NCBI RefSeq assembly: GCF_900585905.1
Contig: NZ_UTVH01000001.1
Span: forward strand, 310,001 to 374,000
Source of the DNA: Pseudomonas viridiflava
GTDB taxonomy: Bacteria; Pseudomonadota; Gammaproteobacteria; Pseudomonadales; Pseudomonadaceae
Length of the DNA stretch: 64,000 nucleotides
Direction of reading: 5' to 3'
The notes beneath the pieces were generated by a model that worked only from the letters and a program-made list of their open reading frames with translations, made no database searches and was not told where the DNA came from. The position numbers and the translations under genes are program-made. Of this stretch, positions 45,363 to 54,506 are shown one piece after another; position 1 is the first letter of the stretch, and each line of letters starts with the position of its first letter.

Positions 45363-47252
45363 TCAGATACGGAAGGTGCCGACCAGATGCTTCAAACGAG
45401 CTGCCTGCTGCTCCAGATCGGAGCAGGCGCGCAGGGTCGCCTGCAGGTTTTCGACGCCTTCCTGGTTGAGGGTGTTGATCTGCGTGATGTCGACGTTGAT
45501 CGACTCCACCACCGAGGTCTGCTCTTCAGTGGCGGCTGCCATCGACTGGTTCATGCCGTCGATCTCGCCGATGCGGCGGGTCACGCTGCCGAGGCGTTCA
45601 CCGGCCTGGTTGGCGATGGTCACGCTGTCCTGGCTGTGGCGCTGGCTTTCACCCATGGTACCGACCGAATCCTTGGCGCCGATCTGTAACTCTTCGATCA
45701 TCTTCTGCACTTGCTGCGACGACTCCTGGGTCCGGTGCGCCAGGTTGCGAACCTCATCGGCCACCACCGCAAAGCCGCGGCCTGCTTCCCCGGCCCGGGC
45801 TGCTTCGATGGCTGCGTTGAGCGCCAGCAGATTGGTCTGCTGCGAAATGCTGGTGATGACCTCAAGGATCTGGCCGATGTTGACCGTCTTGTCGTTGAGC
45901 GCCTCAATGTTGGTGCTGGACGTCGTGATCAGGGTCGACAGTTTGTTCATCGAGGCAATGCTCTGCTCGACCACTTTCTGGCCTTCTTCAGCCAGGCCGC
46001 GGGCGTCGCTGGCCTGCTGCGAGGCCTGCGCGGCATTGTGGGCGATTTCCTGGGCGGCGGCGCCCAGCTCGTTGATCGCGGCCGCGACACTGTTGGTGCG
46101 GTTGGACTGCTCGTCGGAGTTGAGCATCGAGGAATTGGACGCAGCGACCACGCGCAGCGCAACCTGGTTGACGTGCTCGGTGGCCGAGGAGACTTCGCGG
46201 ATCGAGCCATGAATGCGTTCGACAAAGCGATTGAAGGCGGTGCCCAAGACGCCGAATTCGTCCTGGGACTCAATCTTCAGGCGCTTGGTCAGATCACCTT
46301 CGCCGTCAGCAATGTCTTCCATGGCCCGGATCATCACGTGCAGCGGCCGCATCAGCAGGCCGATCAGCATACCCAGCAAGGCGATGATGATCACCACCGC
46401 AACAATCGTGGCAATCACGGCCGAGGTGCGGAACTGACTGAGCATGGCGAAAGCTTTGTCCTTGTCCACGCTCAGGCCCAGATACCAGTTCACCGAAGGC
46501 AGGCCCTTGATCTGGGTAAACGTGAAAATCCTGGGCTGACCGTTGACGTCCACCTCGCTCCAGTCAGCGCCGATTTTTGGCGTCTCTTGAGGGTAGATTT
46601 CATTCAGGCTTTTCATCACCAGCGCTTTGTCGGGGTGGACCAGCACCTTGCCGTCGGCGCTGACCAGAAAGGCGTAGCCCATGCCGTCGAAGTTGAGCGA
46701 ATTGACGATCTTGACCAGCGTTTCCAGGGTCAGGTCGCCGCCCACCACGCCCAGATTCGCGCCGTTCTTGATGGCCGGTGTGGCCACAGTCAGGGTCAGG
46801 GCATTGGTTGTCGCGTCGACGTAGGGTTCGGTCAGCGTGGTCTTGCCGCTGGTCGCCGCGTCCTTGTACCAGGGGCGGGTGCGCGGGTCGTAGCCTGGCG
46901 GCATGCTGTCGTCCGGGCGCACGGTGAAGTTGCCTTCGGCGCTGCCCAGGTAAGTGGACGCGAAGGTCGATAATAGCGTTTTCTGCTCCAGCAACTGGCT
47001 GACGCTGGCGGGCTCGGGGTTATTGCTGATGGTCTGGGCGACGTTCTCCACCAGCAGGATCCTGCCCGACAGCCAGTTCTCGATGTTGCTCGATGTGCTG
47101 CTGGCCATCTCCTTGAGGTAGCTGTCGAGGTCGTCGCGGATGGCGTTGCGTTGCAGATAGTCGTTGTACAGGGTGAACAACGCGAAGGCAGCCATCACGA
47201 TCAAGGATGCGGCAAGGAGGATTTTGTGACTGAATTTAAGCGATTTGTTCAT
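45363..47252 (-). CDS. Methyl-accepting chemotaxis protein, PctA/B/C-type amino-acid receptor
   Basis: 629 residues, the same length as PctA and PctB as I recall them. Membrane helix near 10-30, double-Cache periplasmic domain to about 275, second helix at about 280-303, HAMP, and the signalling hairpin with [30 protein letters not shown]. The ligand domain shows the amino-acid motif [13 protein letters not shown], then YVDATT and VVGGDLTLE. It should sense several L-amino acids. Start at the internal ATG 47252 (MNKSLKF). In P. aeruginosa three such genes cluster here; only one is in this window. Confidence 0.93.
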   Translation of the reverse strand: MNKSLKFSHKILLAASLIVMAAFALFTLYNDYLQRNAIRDDLDSYLKEMASSTSSNIENWLSGRILLVENVAQTISNNPEPASVSQLLEQKTLLSTFASTYLGSAEGNFTVRPDDSMPPGYDPRTRPWYKDAATSGKTTLTEPYVDATTNALTLTVATPAIKNGANLGVVGGDLTLETLVKIVNSLNFDGMGYAFLVSADGKVLVHPDKALVMKSLNEIYPQETPKIGADWSEVDVNGQPRIFTFTQIKGLPSVNWYLGLSVDKDKAFAMLSQFRTSAVIATIVAVVIIIALLGMLIGLLMRPLHVMIRAMEDIADGEGDLTKRLKIESQDEFGVLGTAFNRFVERIHGSIREVSSATEHVNQVALRVVAASNSSMLNSDEQSNRTNSVAAAINELGAAAQEIAHNAAQASQQASDARGLAEEGQKVVEQSIASMNKLSTLITTSSTNIEALNDKTVNIGQILEVITSISQQTNLLALNAAIEAARAGEAGRGFAVVADEVRNLAHRTQESSQQVQKMIEELQIGAKDSVGTMGESQRHSQDSVTIANQAGERLGSVTRRIGEIDGMNQSMAAATEEQTSVVESINVDITQINTLNQEGVENLQATLRACSDLEQQAARLKHLVGTFRI

Positions 47253-47583
47253 GGCGTGAGGCGTCCATCGAGATGAATCCGAGCCAGCTGCCGCAAGGCA
47301 GTGGCAAGACAGAGCAGCCATTCAGAAATCGACGATGCTTGCCTGAGGGTGCAGGCAAATCGCGAATGAGACAGTTTCAGGCATGCTTGAAAGCCTATCG
47401 ACCACGCTGGAACAAAGTTTAAGGCAGGTGATGAAAGGCCCGGCGGGCAGTCGCATAGCGCGCCGATCTGGGGTCAACGGAGGGTTGGCGAGTGCCAGGC
47501 GAGGAGGGTACAGCCAACGTCAAGCGGGGTTTCAGCCCGGCAGGCAGTTGCCATCGCGGGGATGCCCGCGATGGCAACTCAAG
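47253..47583. other. Chemoreceptor promoter region and 3' region of pit
   Basis: No gene seen. Contains the promoter of the leftward chemoreceptor gene and the hairpin at 47547-47578. Confidence 0.5.
47547..47578. terminator. Perfect 14-bp hairpin after pit
   Basis: GTTGCCATCGCGGG, loop GATG, CCCGCGATGGCAAC, six bases past the pit stop. No T-run, so it may be a REP-like element used as a terminator. Confidence 0.65.
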
Positions 47584-49056
47584 TCAGCTCAACGCTTTCG
47601 AGGCGAGCCAGAACAGCGCTGCAGACAGCGCGACGGTGGCGGGCAGGGTCAGCACCCAGGCCAGCAGGATGGTACGCACTGTGCCGCCCTGCAGCCCGCT
47701 CTTGTTGGCCACCATGGTGCCGGCAACACCGGAGGACAGGATGTGGGTGGTGGAGACCGGCAAGCTGAAGATGTTGGCTGCGGCAATGGCGCAGGCAGTG
47801 GTGATCTGTGCCGACATGCCTTGAGCGTAAGTCATGCCCTGCTTGCCGATCTTTTCACCAATGGTCAGCACGACGCGCTTCCAGCCCACCATGGTGCCAA
47901 TCCCCAGTGCCAGCGCAACCGCCAGGATCACCCAGAAGGGCGCGTACTCGGTGGTCTCGGTCAGGTCCTTGCGCAGCTTGTCGAGGTCAGACTTTTCCCG
48001 GGCACCCAGGTCTGGCAGCTTGGCCACTTTGCGCGCGGTGTCATCCAGGCACAGCAGGTAACGACGTACTTCGATGCGATGCTCGGGCGCCAGGGAATGG
48101 TAGTCGGCGACGCCGGACAGGTTATCCAGCAGGGCGGCAATGGTCGGCTCGGTTTGCGCAGGGTTGCAACTCGAGCTTTCCGGCAGATCGCCTTTTTCCG
48201 CTTTGCCCAGGGCCAGGAATTCACCCAGCGTGGCGCTGTTGCGCTGATAGAACTGGCTCAGGTGCAGAGTGGCATCCCGGGTGCGCTCGATCTGGTAGGT
48301 GGTGGAGTTGAGGTCCAGGACAAACTGGCTGGGCACGATACCGATCAATACCAGCATGATCAGGCCGATGCCTTTCTGCCCATCATTGGAGCCGTGGACG
48401 AAGCTGACGGCCATCGCGGAAATGACCAGCACCAGGCGATTCCAGAACGGCGGGTGCTTCTTGTCGTCCAGCTTGCGGCGCTGATCCGGTGTCTTGTGCA
48501 TCTTCGACAGTGGCCGCCACCATTTCAGGCCCAGCAGCACCAGCGCGGCGACCAGAAAGCCTGCGAGCGGCGAGAACACCAGCGAAGCACCGATATCGAT
48601 CGCTTTCTGCCAGTTCACGCCGTCGGCCAGCGGAATATCGTTGATCAGCGCGTTCGCCAGACCGACGCCCAGAATCGAGCCGATCAAGGTGTGTGAGCTG
48701 GAGGCCGGTATACCGAAATACCAGGTGCCGAGGTTCCAGGTGATCGCCGCCGCCAGCAGCGAGAACACCATGGCCAGGCCATGTCCCGTATTGACGTTGA
48801 TCAGCAGTTCGACCGGCAGCAGATGCACGATGGCGTAGGCCACGCCAACGCCGCCCAGCAACACCCCGAGGAAATTGAAGATCCCGGAGAAGAACACGGC
48901 CAGATGTGGCGGCATGGCCTTGGTGTATATGACTGTCGCCACCGCGTTAGCAGTGTCATGAAAGCCGTTGATGAACTCGAAGGTGAGGACGAACGCCAAG
49001 GCGAGCAACAGGCTCACAAGCACCCAGGCATCTAGTCCGCTGAATAAATCGATCAT
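47584..49056 (-). CDS. pit: Pit-type low-affinity phosphate transporter
   Basis: 490 residues with about ten membrane helices in two repeats. PD001131-type signatures are visible in both: FINGFHDTANAVATVI near residue 30 and VSFVHGSNDGQKGIGLIM in the middle, and SSSHTLIGSILG versus VSTTHILSSGVAG. It imports metal-phosphate with protons. The cytoplasmic loop of about 110 residues with ETTEYAPFW lies between the halves. No PhoU-like DUF47 partner gene is adjacent. Confidence 0.92.
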   Translation of the reverse strand: MIDLFSGLDAWVLVSLLLALAFVLTFEFINGFHDTANAVATVIYTKAMPPHLAVFFSGIFNFLGVLLGGVGVAYAIVHLLPVELLINVNTGHGLAMVFSLLAAAITWNLGTWYFGIPASSSHTLIGSILGVGLANALINDIPLADGVNWQKAIDIGASLVFSPLAGFLVAALVLLGLKWWRPLSKMHKTPDQRRKLDDKKHPPFWNRLVLVISAMAVSFVHGSNDGQKGIGLIMLVLIGIVPSQFVLDLNSTTYQIERTRDATLHLSQFYQRNSATLGEFLALGKAEKGDLPESSSCNPAQTEPTIAALLDNLSGVADYHSLAPEHRIEVRRYLLCLDDTARKVAKLPDLGAREKSDLDKLRKDLTETTEYAPFWVILAVALALGIGTMVGWKRVVLTIGEKIGKQGMTYAQGMSAQITTACAIAAANIFSLPVSTTHILSSGVAGTMVANKSGLQGGTVRTILLAWVLTLPATVALSAALFWLASKALS

Positions 49057-49257
49057 GAAGGTTTTCTGACCCGGTCTGAAGGGGGCGGGATTATGACAGA
49101 AAAAATACAGGTCGATGTATCAGCGGCTGATTGACGGGCCGAATATCTGAGGTCACCTGCACCAACATGCAGCGCAAACCAGGCGCCGCAACGGTCAATG
49201 CCAGGCAAATGCCCCGGCGGTGCAGGGGCTAAGGGCATGGAGCTGCCGGCCAGGCAA

Positions 49258-49455
49258 TCAAAGCTCTTCGCTGAGGTCCTTTTCCATTTTTTGCAGTTCT
49301 TGCTGAAACGCTTGATCCAGGAGGCTGGCTTTCTTGCGCCAGGGTTTGCGCTCGGGTTCCGGCTGAGCGGCGTAGGTGGTGATCTCACCACCATATACAT
49401 CCTTGAAGCGTTGCTCCTGGCGCTCAAGTTCCGCGCGCAGTTCATCTTTAGTCAC
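49258..49455 (-). CDS. Small charged hypothetical protein
   Basis: 65 residues, GTG start behind CAGGTAAC. Highly charged and helical (DELRAELERQEQRFKDVYGG, LLDQAFQQELQKMEKDL), no membrane segment. Not recognised as a named family; a similar small frame follows pit-type genes in other pseudomonads as far as I recall. Confidence 0.65.
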   Translation of the reverse strand: MTKDELRAELERQEQRFKDVYGGEITTYAAQPEPERKPWRKKASLLDQAFQQELQKMEKDLSEEL

Positions 49456-50063
49456 GTTGTTACCTGATAATATTAAAAGTTAATCTGGTGTTATCGCGTT
49501 GCACTCAAGGTTCAAACATGCTGACGGCACACACAGTCAGGCAGGCACTGCGGTGAAGCAATGGGTGTGAACATTGAGCGGCCCGCGGCTACGCACACCA
49601 GCGAATTGAAGGGTCGTAGCGACAGTCATCCGGGTTGCAGAAACACGCGTCATATCGGCCGCAGAGTCGCCCATGTCAACAGTTGCGTGCACTGCTGCAG
49701 TGCATCTGTCCCGTGATAGCCGGGGCATGGCGCCCGGTGCTGCATCACGCCTGATCCATTAGGGGCGGCCGATTGTCGGACACTATCGCCAAGAACTTCG
49801 GCGGCGTCAACATTAAGTATGTTTAAGACAGCAAAACCCTGTGCACTTGCAGAGTCATTGTGTACGACGTTTCCCAAGTTGCAGTCAGCGACATATGACG
49901 TAACTTTCATGTTGGCTATATTGACGGCAGTGGACGGATTTCTGGCGGCGGAGTTTGGCGACGCTGGCAAGTGCTCGTCAAATAACCCACTGTCGATAAA
50001 GCGTCGAGTTGTTTTTCTGCCTGAAGGCATTCTGGCAGCGGGGAAATGGCGGGCAGTCGATCA

Positions 50064-50150
50064 AATAAAAACGGCCTCGCTGAAGGCAAGGCCGTGCCTT
50101 GGACTTCTCGTGGGTACCTGACCAGTATTTCCAAGAAGCCTTAAGGCCGT
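50064..50150 (-). ncRNA. Candidate small RNA with intrinsic terminator
   Basis: Minus-strand hairpin ACGGCCT (50095-50089) / AGGCCGT (50077-50071) followed by TTTTTATTTG is a good intrinsic terminator, but no minus-strand gene lies upstream. A promoter-like TTGACC (50182-50177) and TATACC (50161-50156, spacing 15) stand before it. The implied transcript is about 85 bases. Not matched to a known family; promoter spacing is not ideal. Confidence 0.4.
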
Positions 50151-50184
50151 ACAAAGGTATAAGCATCTTTGTGATGGGTCAATT

Positions 50185-50216
50185 GCGATTATCGGCCACT
50201 TGTTCGATAATCGCAC
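50185..50216 (+). promoter_or_regulatory. PcaR operator upstream of pcaR
   Basis: Exact match to the 15-base PcaR box GTTCGATAATCGCAC at 50202-50216, with an inverted partner GCGATTATCG at 50185-50194. The arms GCGATTATCG/CGATAATCGC are perfectly complementary over ten bases. PcaR of P. putida is known to bind such boxes in pca promoters including its own. Confidence 0.8.
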
Positions 50217-50297
50217 AACTGCCTGCCAGCATTTTCCTCTGGAAACCGTGCAGGCTAGGTGTCACAAGGGCTGATGGTGTTTTTCCGAGGTAGTGCC

Positions 50298-51140
50298 ATG
50301 AATGATGAACTACGAAATTCTTTTGCTTCGCTGGCGCCGCCCATCGTCGCTTCACCTGCCAAGCGGATCGAAGCGCTGACGGGCGACCCGGATTTCATGA
50401 CCTCACTGGCCCGTGGCCTGGCCGTTATTCACGCGTTTCAGGAGCGCAAACGGCATTTGACCATCGCGCAGATCAGTCACCGTACCGAGATACCCCGGGC
50501 GGCGGTGCGACGCTGCCTCTTGACGCTGATCAAACTGGGGTATGCCACCACTGACGGCCGTACCTATTCGCTGTTGCCCAAGGTACTGACCCTGGGCCAT
50601 GCCTACCTGTCGTCGACACCGCTGGCTGTTTCATCCCAACCTTACCTGGACCGCATGAGCGATCAGTTGCATGAGGCCTGCAACATGGCGACCCTGGAAG
50701 GCGAGGACATCCTTTATATCGCCCGTTCGGCCACCACTCAGCGCCTGATTTCGGTAGATCTGTCGGTGGGCGGCAGGCTGCCTGCGTACTGCACGTCCAT
50801 GGGCCGAATCCTGCTTTCGGCACTGGACGATGTGTCCCTGCGCGAGTACCTCGACAACGTCGATCTGCAGCCCAAGACCAGCCGCACCATCCGCACCGCC
50901 GAAGCACTGCTCGAGTGCCTGCAACAGGTTCGCCAGCAAGGCTGGTGCATCGTCGATCAAGAACTGGAGCAGGGGCTGCGCTCCATCGCTGTGCCGGTCT
51001 ATGACGCCTCCGGCCAGGTGCTGGCCGCGCTGAATGTGAGCACCAGCGCCGGTCGCGTGGCGCGCAGCGAACTGGAGCAGCGATTTCTGCCAATCATGCT
51101 CGATGCCAGTCGCGATCTGAGCACTCAGCTGTTCACCTGA
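50298..51140 (+). CDS. pcaR: PcaR, IclR-family regulator of the beta-ketoadipate pathway
   Basis: 280 residues. N-terminal winged helix (LTIAQISHRTEIPRAAVRRCLLTLIKLGYATTDG) and IclR effector domain (TLEGEDILYIARS, LPAYCTSMGRILLSAL, QGWCIVDQELEQGLRSIAVPV). PcaR responds to beta-ketoadipate and activates pca genes. The PcaR box upstream and the pcaIJF genes downstream fix the identity. ATG 50298 lies behind GAGGTAG. Confidence 0.95.
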   Translation: MNDELRNSFASLAPPIVASPAKRIEALTGDPDFMTSLARGLAVIHAFQERKRHLTIAQISHRTEIPRAAVRRCLLTLIKLGYATTDGRTYSLLPKVLTLGHAYLSSTPLAVSSQPYLDRMSDQLHEACNMATLEGEDILYIARSATTQRLISVDLSVGGRLPAYCTSMGRILLSALDDVSLREYLDNVDLQPKTSRTIRTAEALLECLQQVRQQGWCIVDQELEQGLRSIAVPVYDASGQVLAALNVSTSAGRVARSELEQRFLPIMLDASRDLSTQLFT

Positions 51141-51159
51141 ACCGGCACAGCTGGATGTT

Positions 51160-51190
51160 GTGCGATTAACGAACGGTTAGTCGATTATCG
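51160..51190 (-). promoter_or_regulatory. PcaR boxes upstream of pcaI
   Basis: On the minus strand GTTCGTTAATCGCAC (51174-51160) matches the PcaR box in 14 of 15 positions, and a second core CGATTATCG stands at 51182-51190. Placed 100-130 bases before pcaI, within the expected promoter. Confidence 0.7.
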
Positions 51191-51289
51191 GATTGTCTGT
51201 GACAGGACCCCGGACTAATCTCGGCTGCATTCGAGCGTAGATTCAACTGCGCTATTTGCTGAATGCGAGCTGAGTTCGGGGAGCACCTG

Positions 51290-52147
51290 ATGGCTGAAAT
51301 AGTTTCTTTACGCGAGGCGGTGAAGCAGTGGGTCAACGATGGCGACATCGTTGCGCTGGAAGGCTTTACTCATCTGATTCCGACGGCTGCCGGTCACGAG
51401 ATCATTCGTCAGAGCAAGAAAGATCTGACGTTGGTGCGCATGACACCTGACCTGATCTACGACCAGATGATCGGCGCAGGTTGCGCCACACGCCTGATCT
51501 TTTCCTGGGGGGGCAATCCCGGCGTGGGGTCGCTGCATCGATTGCGCGATGCCGTCGAGAAGCAATGGCCCCACGCGATGGAAATCGAAGAGCACAGCCA
51601 TGCCGACCTGGCCAACGCTTACGTGGCAGGGGCCTCCGGGCTGCCGTTTGCGGTGTTGCGCGCCTACGCCGGTTCTGACTTGCCCAAGGTCAATCCACTG
51701 ATCAAGTCGGTGACCTGCCCGTTTACCGGTGAGGTGCTGGCAGCGGTGTCCGCCGTGCGCCCGGACGTCACGGTCATTCATGCGCAGAAGGCCGACCGCA
51801 AGGGCAACGTGCTGCTGTGGGGCATTCTCGGGGTACAGAAGGAAGCCGCCCTGGCAGCCAAGCGCTGCATTGTCACGGTGGAAGAAATCGTCGATGACCT
51901 CAACGCGCCAATGAATGCCTGCGTACTGCCGACCTGGGCCCTGAGTGCTGTTTGCCTGGTGCCGGGAGGCGCGCACCCGTCATACGCCCATGGCTATTAC
52001 GAACGTGACAACCGTTTCTACCAGGCCTGGGACGCGATTGCCCGTGATCGCGACGCTTTTACCGCGTGGATCGACGCGTTCATCCATGGCACCGTTGACT
52101 TCGATGAATTCAAGAGCAGGCTCGCCCGCGCTGCGGAGGACAGATAA
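51290..52147 (+). CDS. pcaI: 3-oxoadipate CoA-transferase subunit A
   Basis: 285 residues. CoA-transferase family I alpha subunit: LREAVKQWVNDGDIVALEGFTHLIP, GAGCATRLIFSWGGNPG, and EEHSHADLANAYVAGASGLPF. It moves CoA from succinyl-CoA to 3-oxoadipate together with PcaJ. ATG 51290 lies behind GGGGAGC. This is the longer (about 285) version seen in many pseudomonads and acinetobacters of the CatI/PcaI group. Stop overlaps the pcaJ start (TAATG). Confidence 0.93.
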   Translation: MAEIVSLREAVKQWVNDGDIVALEGFTHLIPTAAGHEIIRQSKKDLTLVRMTPDLIYDQMIGAGCATRLIFSWGGNPGVGSLHRLRDAVEKQWPHAMEIEEHSHADLANAYVAGASGLPFAVLRAYAGSDLPKVNPLIKSVTCPFTGEVLAAVSAVRPDVTVIHAQKADRKGNVLLWGILGVQKEAALAAKRCIVTVEEIVDDLNAPMNACVLPTWALSAVCLVPGGAHPSYAHGYYERDNRFYQAWDAIARDRDAFTAWIDAFIHGTVDFDEFKSRLARAAEDR

Positions 52148-52926
52148 TGGATTACACCACCAGTGAAATGATGACGGTCGCGGCGGCTCGTCGTCTGCGC
52201 AATGGCGCCGTGTGCTTTGTCGGCATCGGCCTGCCTTCCAAGGCGGCCAATCTGGCGCGGTTGACGTCTTCGCCAGACGTGGTGCTGATCTACGAATCCG
52301 GCCCTATCGGCGCCAAACCCAGCGTGTTGCCGCTGTCGATTGGCGATGGCGAGCTGGCGGAAACCGCCGATACCGTGGTCTCCACCAGCGAGATCTTTCG
52401 TTACTGGCTGCAGGGAGGGCGGGTTGACGTGGGCTTTCTCGGCGCTGCGCAGGTGGACCGTTTCGGTAACATCAACACCACCGTCGTCGGTGATTATCAC
52501 CACCCGAAGGTGCGCTTGCCGGGGGCCGGTGGCGCGCCGGAAATTGCGGGTTCGGCGAAACAGGTGCTGATCATTCTCAAGCAGTCGGCGCGGGCCTTCG
52601 TCGAGAAGCTCGACTTCATCACCTCCGTCGGTCACGGCGAAGGCGGCGATGCGCGCAAACGCCTGGGCCTGCCGGGAGCGGGGCCAGTGGGGATCATCAC
52701 TGACCTGTGCGTCATGGAGCCGGAAGCGGGCAGCCATGAGTTTGTGGTGACTGCAGTTCACCCCGGCGTGACGCGCGAGCAGATCATTGCGGCGACCGGC
52801 TGGGCGGTTCGCTTCGCGCCTGATCTGGAATACAGCGCCGAACCCACCGCCCATGAATTGAAAGCCCTGCGTGAGCTGGAAGCGCGAACCGCTGCCGCCC
52901 ACGGGCAAACCCCGGGAGAGGCATGA
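52147..52926 (+). CDS. pcaJ: 3-oxoadipate CoA-transferase subunit B
   Basis: 259 residues. Beta subunit with the family's catalytic Glu region VVLIYESGPIGAKP and the C-terminal GPVGIITDLCVMEPEAG. Paired with PcaI. Followed by pcaF with an ATGATG overlap, giving a tightly coupled pcaIJF operon. Confidence 0.94.
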   Translation: MDYTTSEMMTVAAARRLRNGAVCFVGIGLPSKAANLARLTSSPDVVLIYESGPIGAKPSVLPLSIGDGELAETADTVVSTSEIFRYWLQGGRVDVGFLGAAQVDRFGNINTTVVGDYHHPKVRLPGAGGAPEIAGSAKQVLIILKQSARAFVEKLDFITSVGHGEGGDARKRLGLPGAGPVGIITDLCVMEPEAGSHEFVVTAVHPGVTREQIIAATGWAVRFAPDLEYSAEPTAHELKALRELEARTAAAHGQTPGEA

Positions 52927-54149
52927 TGCGTGAGGTCTTTATCTGCGACGCGATTCGCACCCCTATTGGTCGATTTGCTGGCGGCCTGGCCAGCGTGCGG
53001 GCGGATGATCTGGCTGCCGTGCCGATCAGGGCGTTGATGGAGCGCAATCCGTCGGTCAACTGGGACGAAGTCGACGAGGTATTTTTCGGCTGTGCCAATC
53101 AGGCCGGTGAAGACAACCGCAACGTCGCGCGCATGGCCGCGCTGCTGGCGGGGTTGCCGCAGACCGTGCCCGGGGTGACGCTCAACAGACTGTGCGCATC
53201 CGGCATGGACGCCATCGGCACTGCTTTCAGGGCCATTGCTGCTGGCGAAATGGAGTTGGCCATCGCCGGTGGCGTCGAGTCCATGTCCCGGGCGCCCTTC
53301 GTCATGGGCAAGGCCGATACCGCGTATTCGCGCAACATGAAACTGGAAGACACCACCATTGGCTGGCGTTTCATCAACCCGCTGATGAAGGCGCAGTACG
53401 GCGTCGATTCGATGCCGCAGACCGGCGACAACGTGGCGCACGATTTCGAGATTTCCCGCGCCGATCAGGACGCGTTCGCTATGCGCAGCCAGCAACGGGC
53501 TGCAGCGGCTCAGGCTGCGGGCTTTTTTCGCGAGGAAATCACGCCGGTGCGGGTCCTGCACAAGAAAGGCGAGACAGTGGTTGACCAGGACGAGCATCCG
53601 CGTGCCGACACCAGCCTTGAGACCCTGAGCAAGCTCAAGCCGGTCAACGGCGCCGACAAGACGGTGACGGCGGGCAATGCATCGGGCGTCAACGATGGCG
53701 CCGCGGCGCTGATTCTGGCATCAGGCGAAGCGGTCGAGCGTCACGGGCTGACGCCGCGCGCGCGGATCCTCGGTATGGCCAGTGCAGGCGTGGCGCCACG
53801 GATTATGGGCATCGGTCCGGTCCCGGCGGTGCGCAAACTACTGACGCGGCTCGGGCTGGATGTAGATGATTTTGACGTCATCGAGCTCAACGAAGCGTTC
53901 GCCAGCCAGGGGCTTGCCGTGCTGCGCGACCTTGGCCTGGCTGACGACGCACCTCAGGTCAACCCCAACGGCGGCGCCATTGCTCTGGGCCACCCATTGG
54001 GCATGAGCGGCGCGCGCCTGGTTCTGACCGCCCTGCACCAACTGGAGAAAACCCAAGGTCGCCTGGGCCTCGCAACGATGTGTGTGGGGGTAGGGCAGGG
54101 CCTGGCGCTGGTGATCGAGCGCTGTGCCAAGAACACCCAGGGCCTGTAG
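52926..54149 (+). CDS. pcaF: 3-oxoadipyl-CoA thiolase
   Basis: 407 residues. Cleaves 3-oxoadipyl-CoA to succinyl-CoA and acetyl-CoA. Thiolase catalytic residues: the Cys in [13 protein letters not shown], the His in [19 protein letters not shown], and the Cys in [14 protein letters not shown] at 52926 or 52923; both overlap pcaJ. Final enzyme of the pathway. Confidence 0.95.
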   Translation: MREVFICDAIRTPIGRFAGGLASVRADDLAAVPIRALMERNPSVNWDEVDEVFFGCANQAGEDNRNVARMAALLAGLPQTVPGVTLNRLCASGMDAIGTAFRAIAAGEMELAIAGGVESMSRAPFVMGKADTAYSRNMKLEDTTIGWRFINPLMKAQYGVDSMPQTGDNVAHDFEISRADQDAFAMRSQQRAAAAQAAGFFREEITPVRVLHKKGETVVDQDEHPRADTSLETLSKLKPVNGADKTVTAGNASGVNDGAAALILASGEAVERHGLTPRARILGMASAGVAPRIMGIGPVPAVRKLLTRLGLDVDDFDVIELNEAFASQGLAVLRDLGLADDAPQVNPNGGAIALGHPLGMSGARLVLTALHQLEKTQGRLGLATMCVGVGQGLALVIERCAKNTQGL

Positions 54150-54506
54150 GCGCCCGCGAGCAATCGGCGGCCAGCTCTCATTAAAAACAACAAAACTGCC
54201 TGATTTGGAATAGTTTTCTGTAGGAGCCAACTTGTTGGCGAGACGGTGTGAGTCACGCCGTTTCGCCTGTAGAAGGTCCCGGATGGCCCTCCACCGAGCA
54301 ACGAGAGGCCGCGATAGCGTATTGTCTGACACCGCTTTCGCAGCCGTCGCAATCTCCGCCAGCGCCTGTGAATATTCATTCACCGCAAACCACCCGCTCA
54401 GCACCATCGCCCCACGGATCATGGAACCATAAAGCTCTCAATCGCCCCTAAGGGATGTTACAGGTTATGTCCTGGATGACTGTTCAGCTAAATGGGGAAA
54501 AAAATA
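54150..54506. other. Gene-free stretch before pcaT with dispersed repeat
   Basis: Separates pcaF from pcaT by 357 bases. Contains the dispersed repeat at 54192-54271. I see no further gene. Confidence 0.55.
54192..54271 (+). repeat. Dispersed REP-like repeat, second clear copy
   Basis: AACTGCCTGATTTGGAATAG, then TTTTCTGTAGGAGCCAAC, TTGTTGGCGAGACGG and TGTGAGTCACGCCGTTTC. Small stems GCCAAC/GTTGGC and ACGGTGTGA/TCACGCCGT fold it into two hairpins. It agrees with the copy at 13352-13447 over the first 80 bases in the same order. Confidence 0.75.

Larger units (their letters stand above)
49456..50297. other. 842-bp gene-free stretch
   Basis: No protein frame here has good coding character. The left half shows nothing I can name. 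The right half contains a minus-strand terminator (50064-50095), a possible small RNA ending there, and the PcaR operator before pcaR. Confidence 0.5.

Noticed and set aside
45238..46973. Plus-strand frames over the chemoreceptor gene
   Set aside because: Low-complexity translations opposite a well conserved methyl-accepting domain.
49650..50166. Several short frames on both strands between the small charged protein and pcaR
   Set aside because: No ribosome sites of note, no domain, and they cross a terminator-like hairpin and the PcaR operator.
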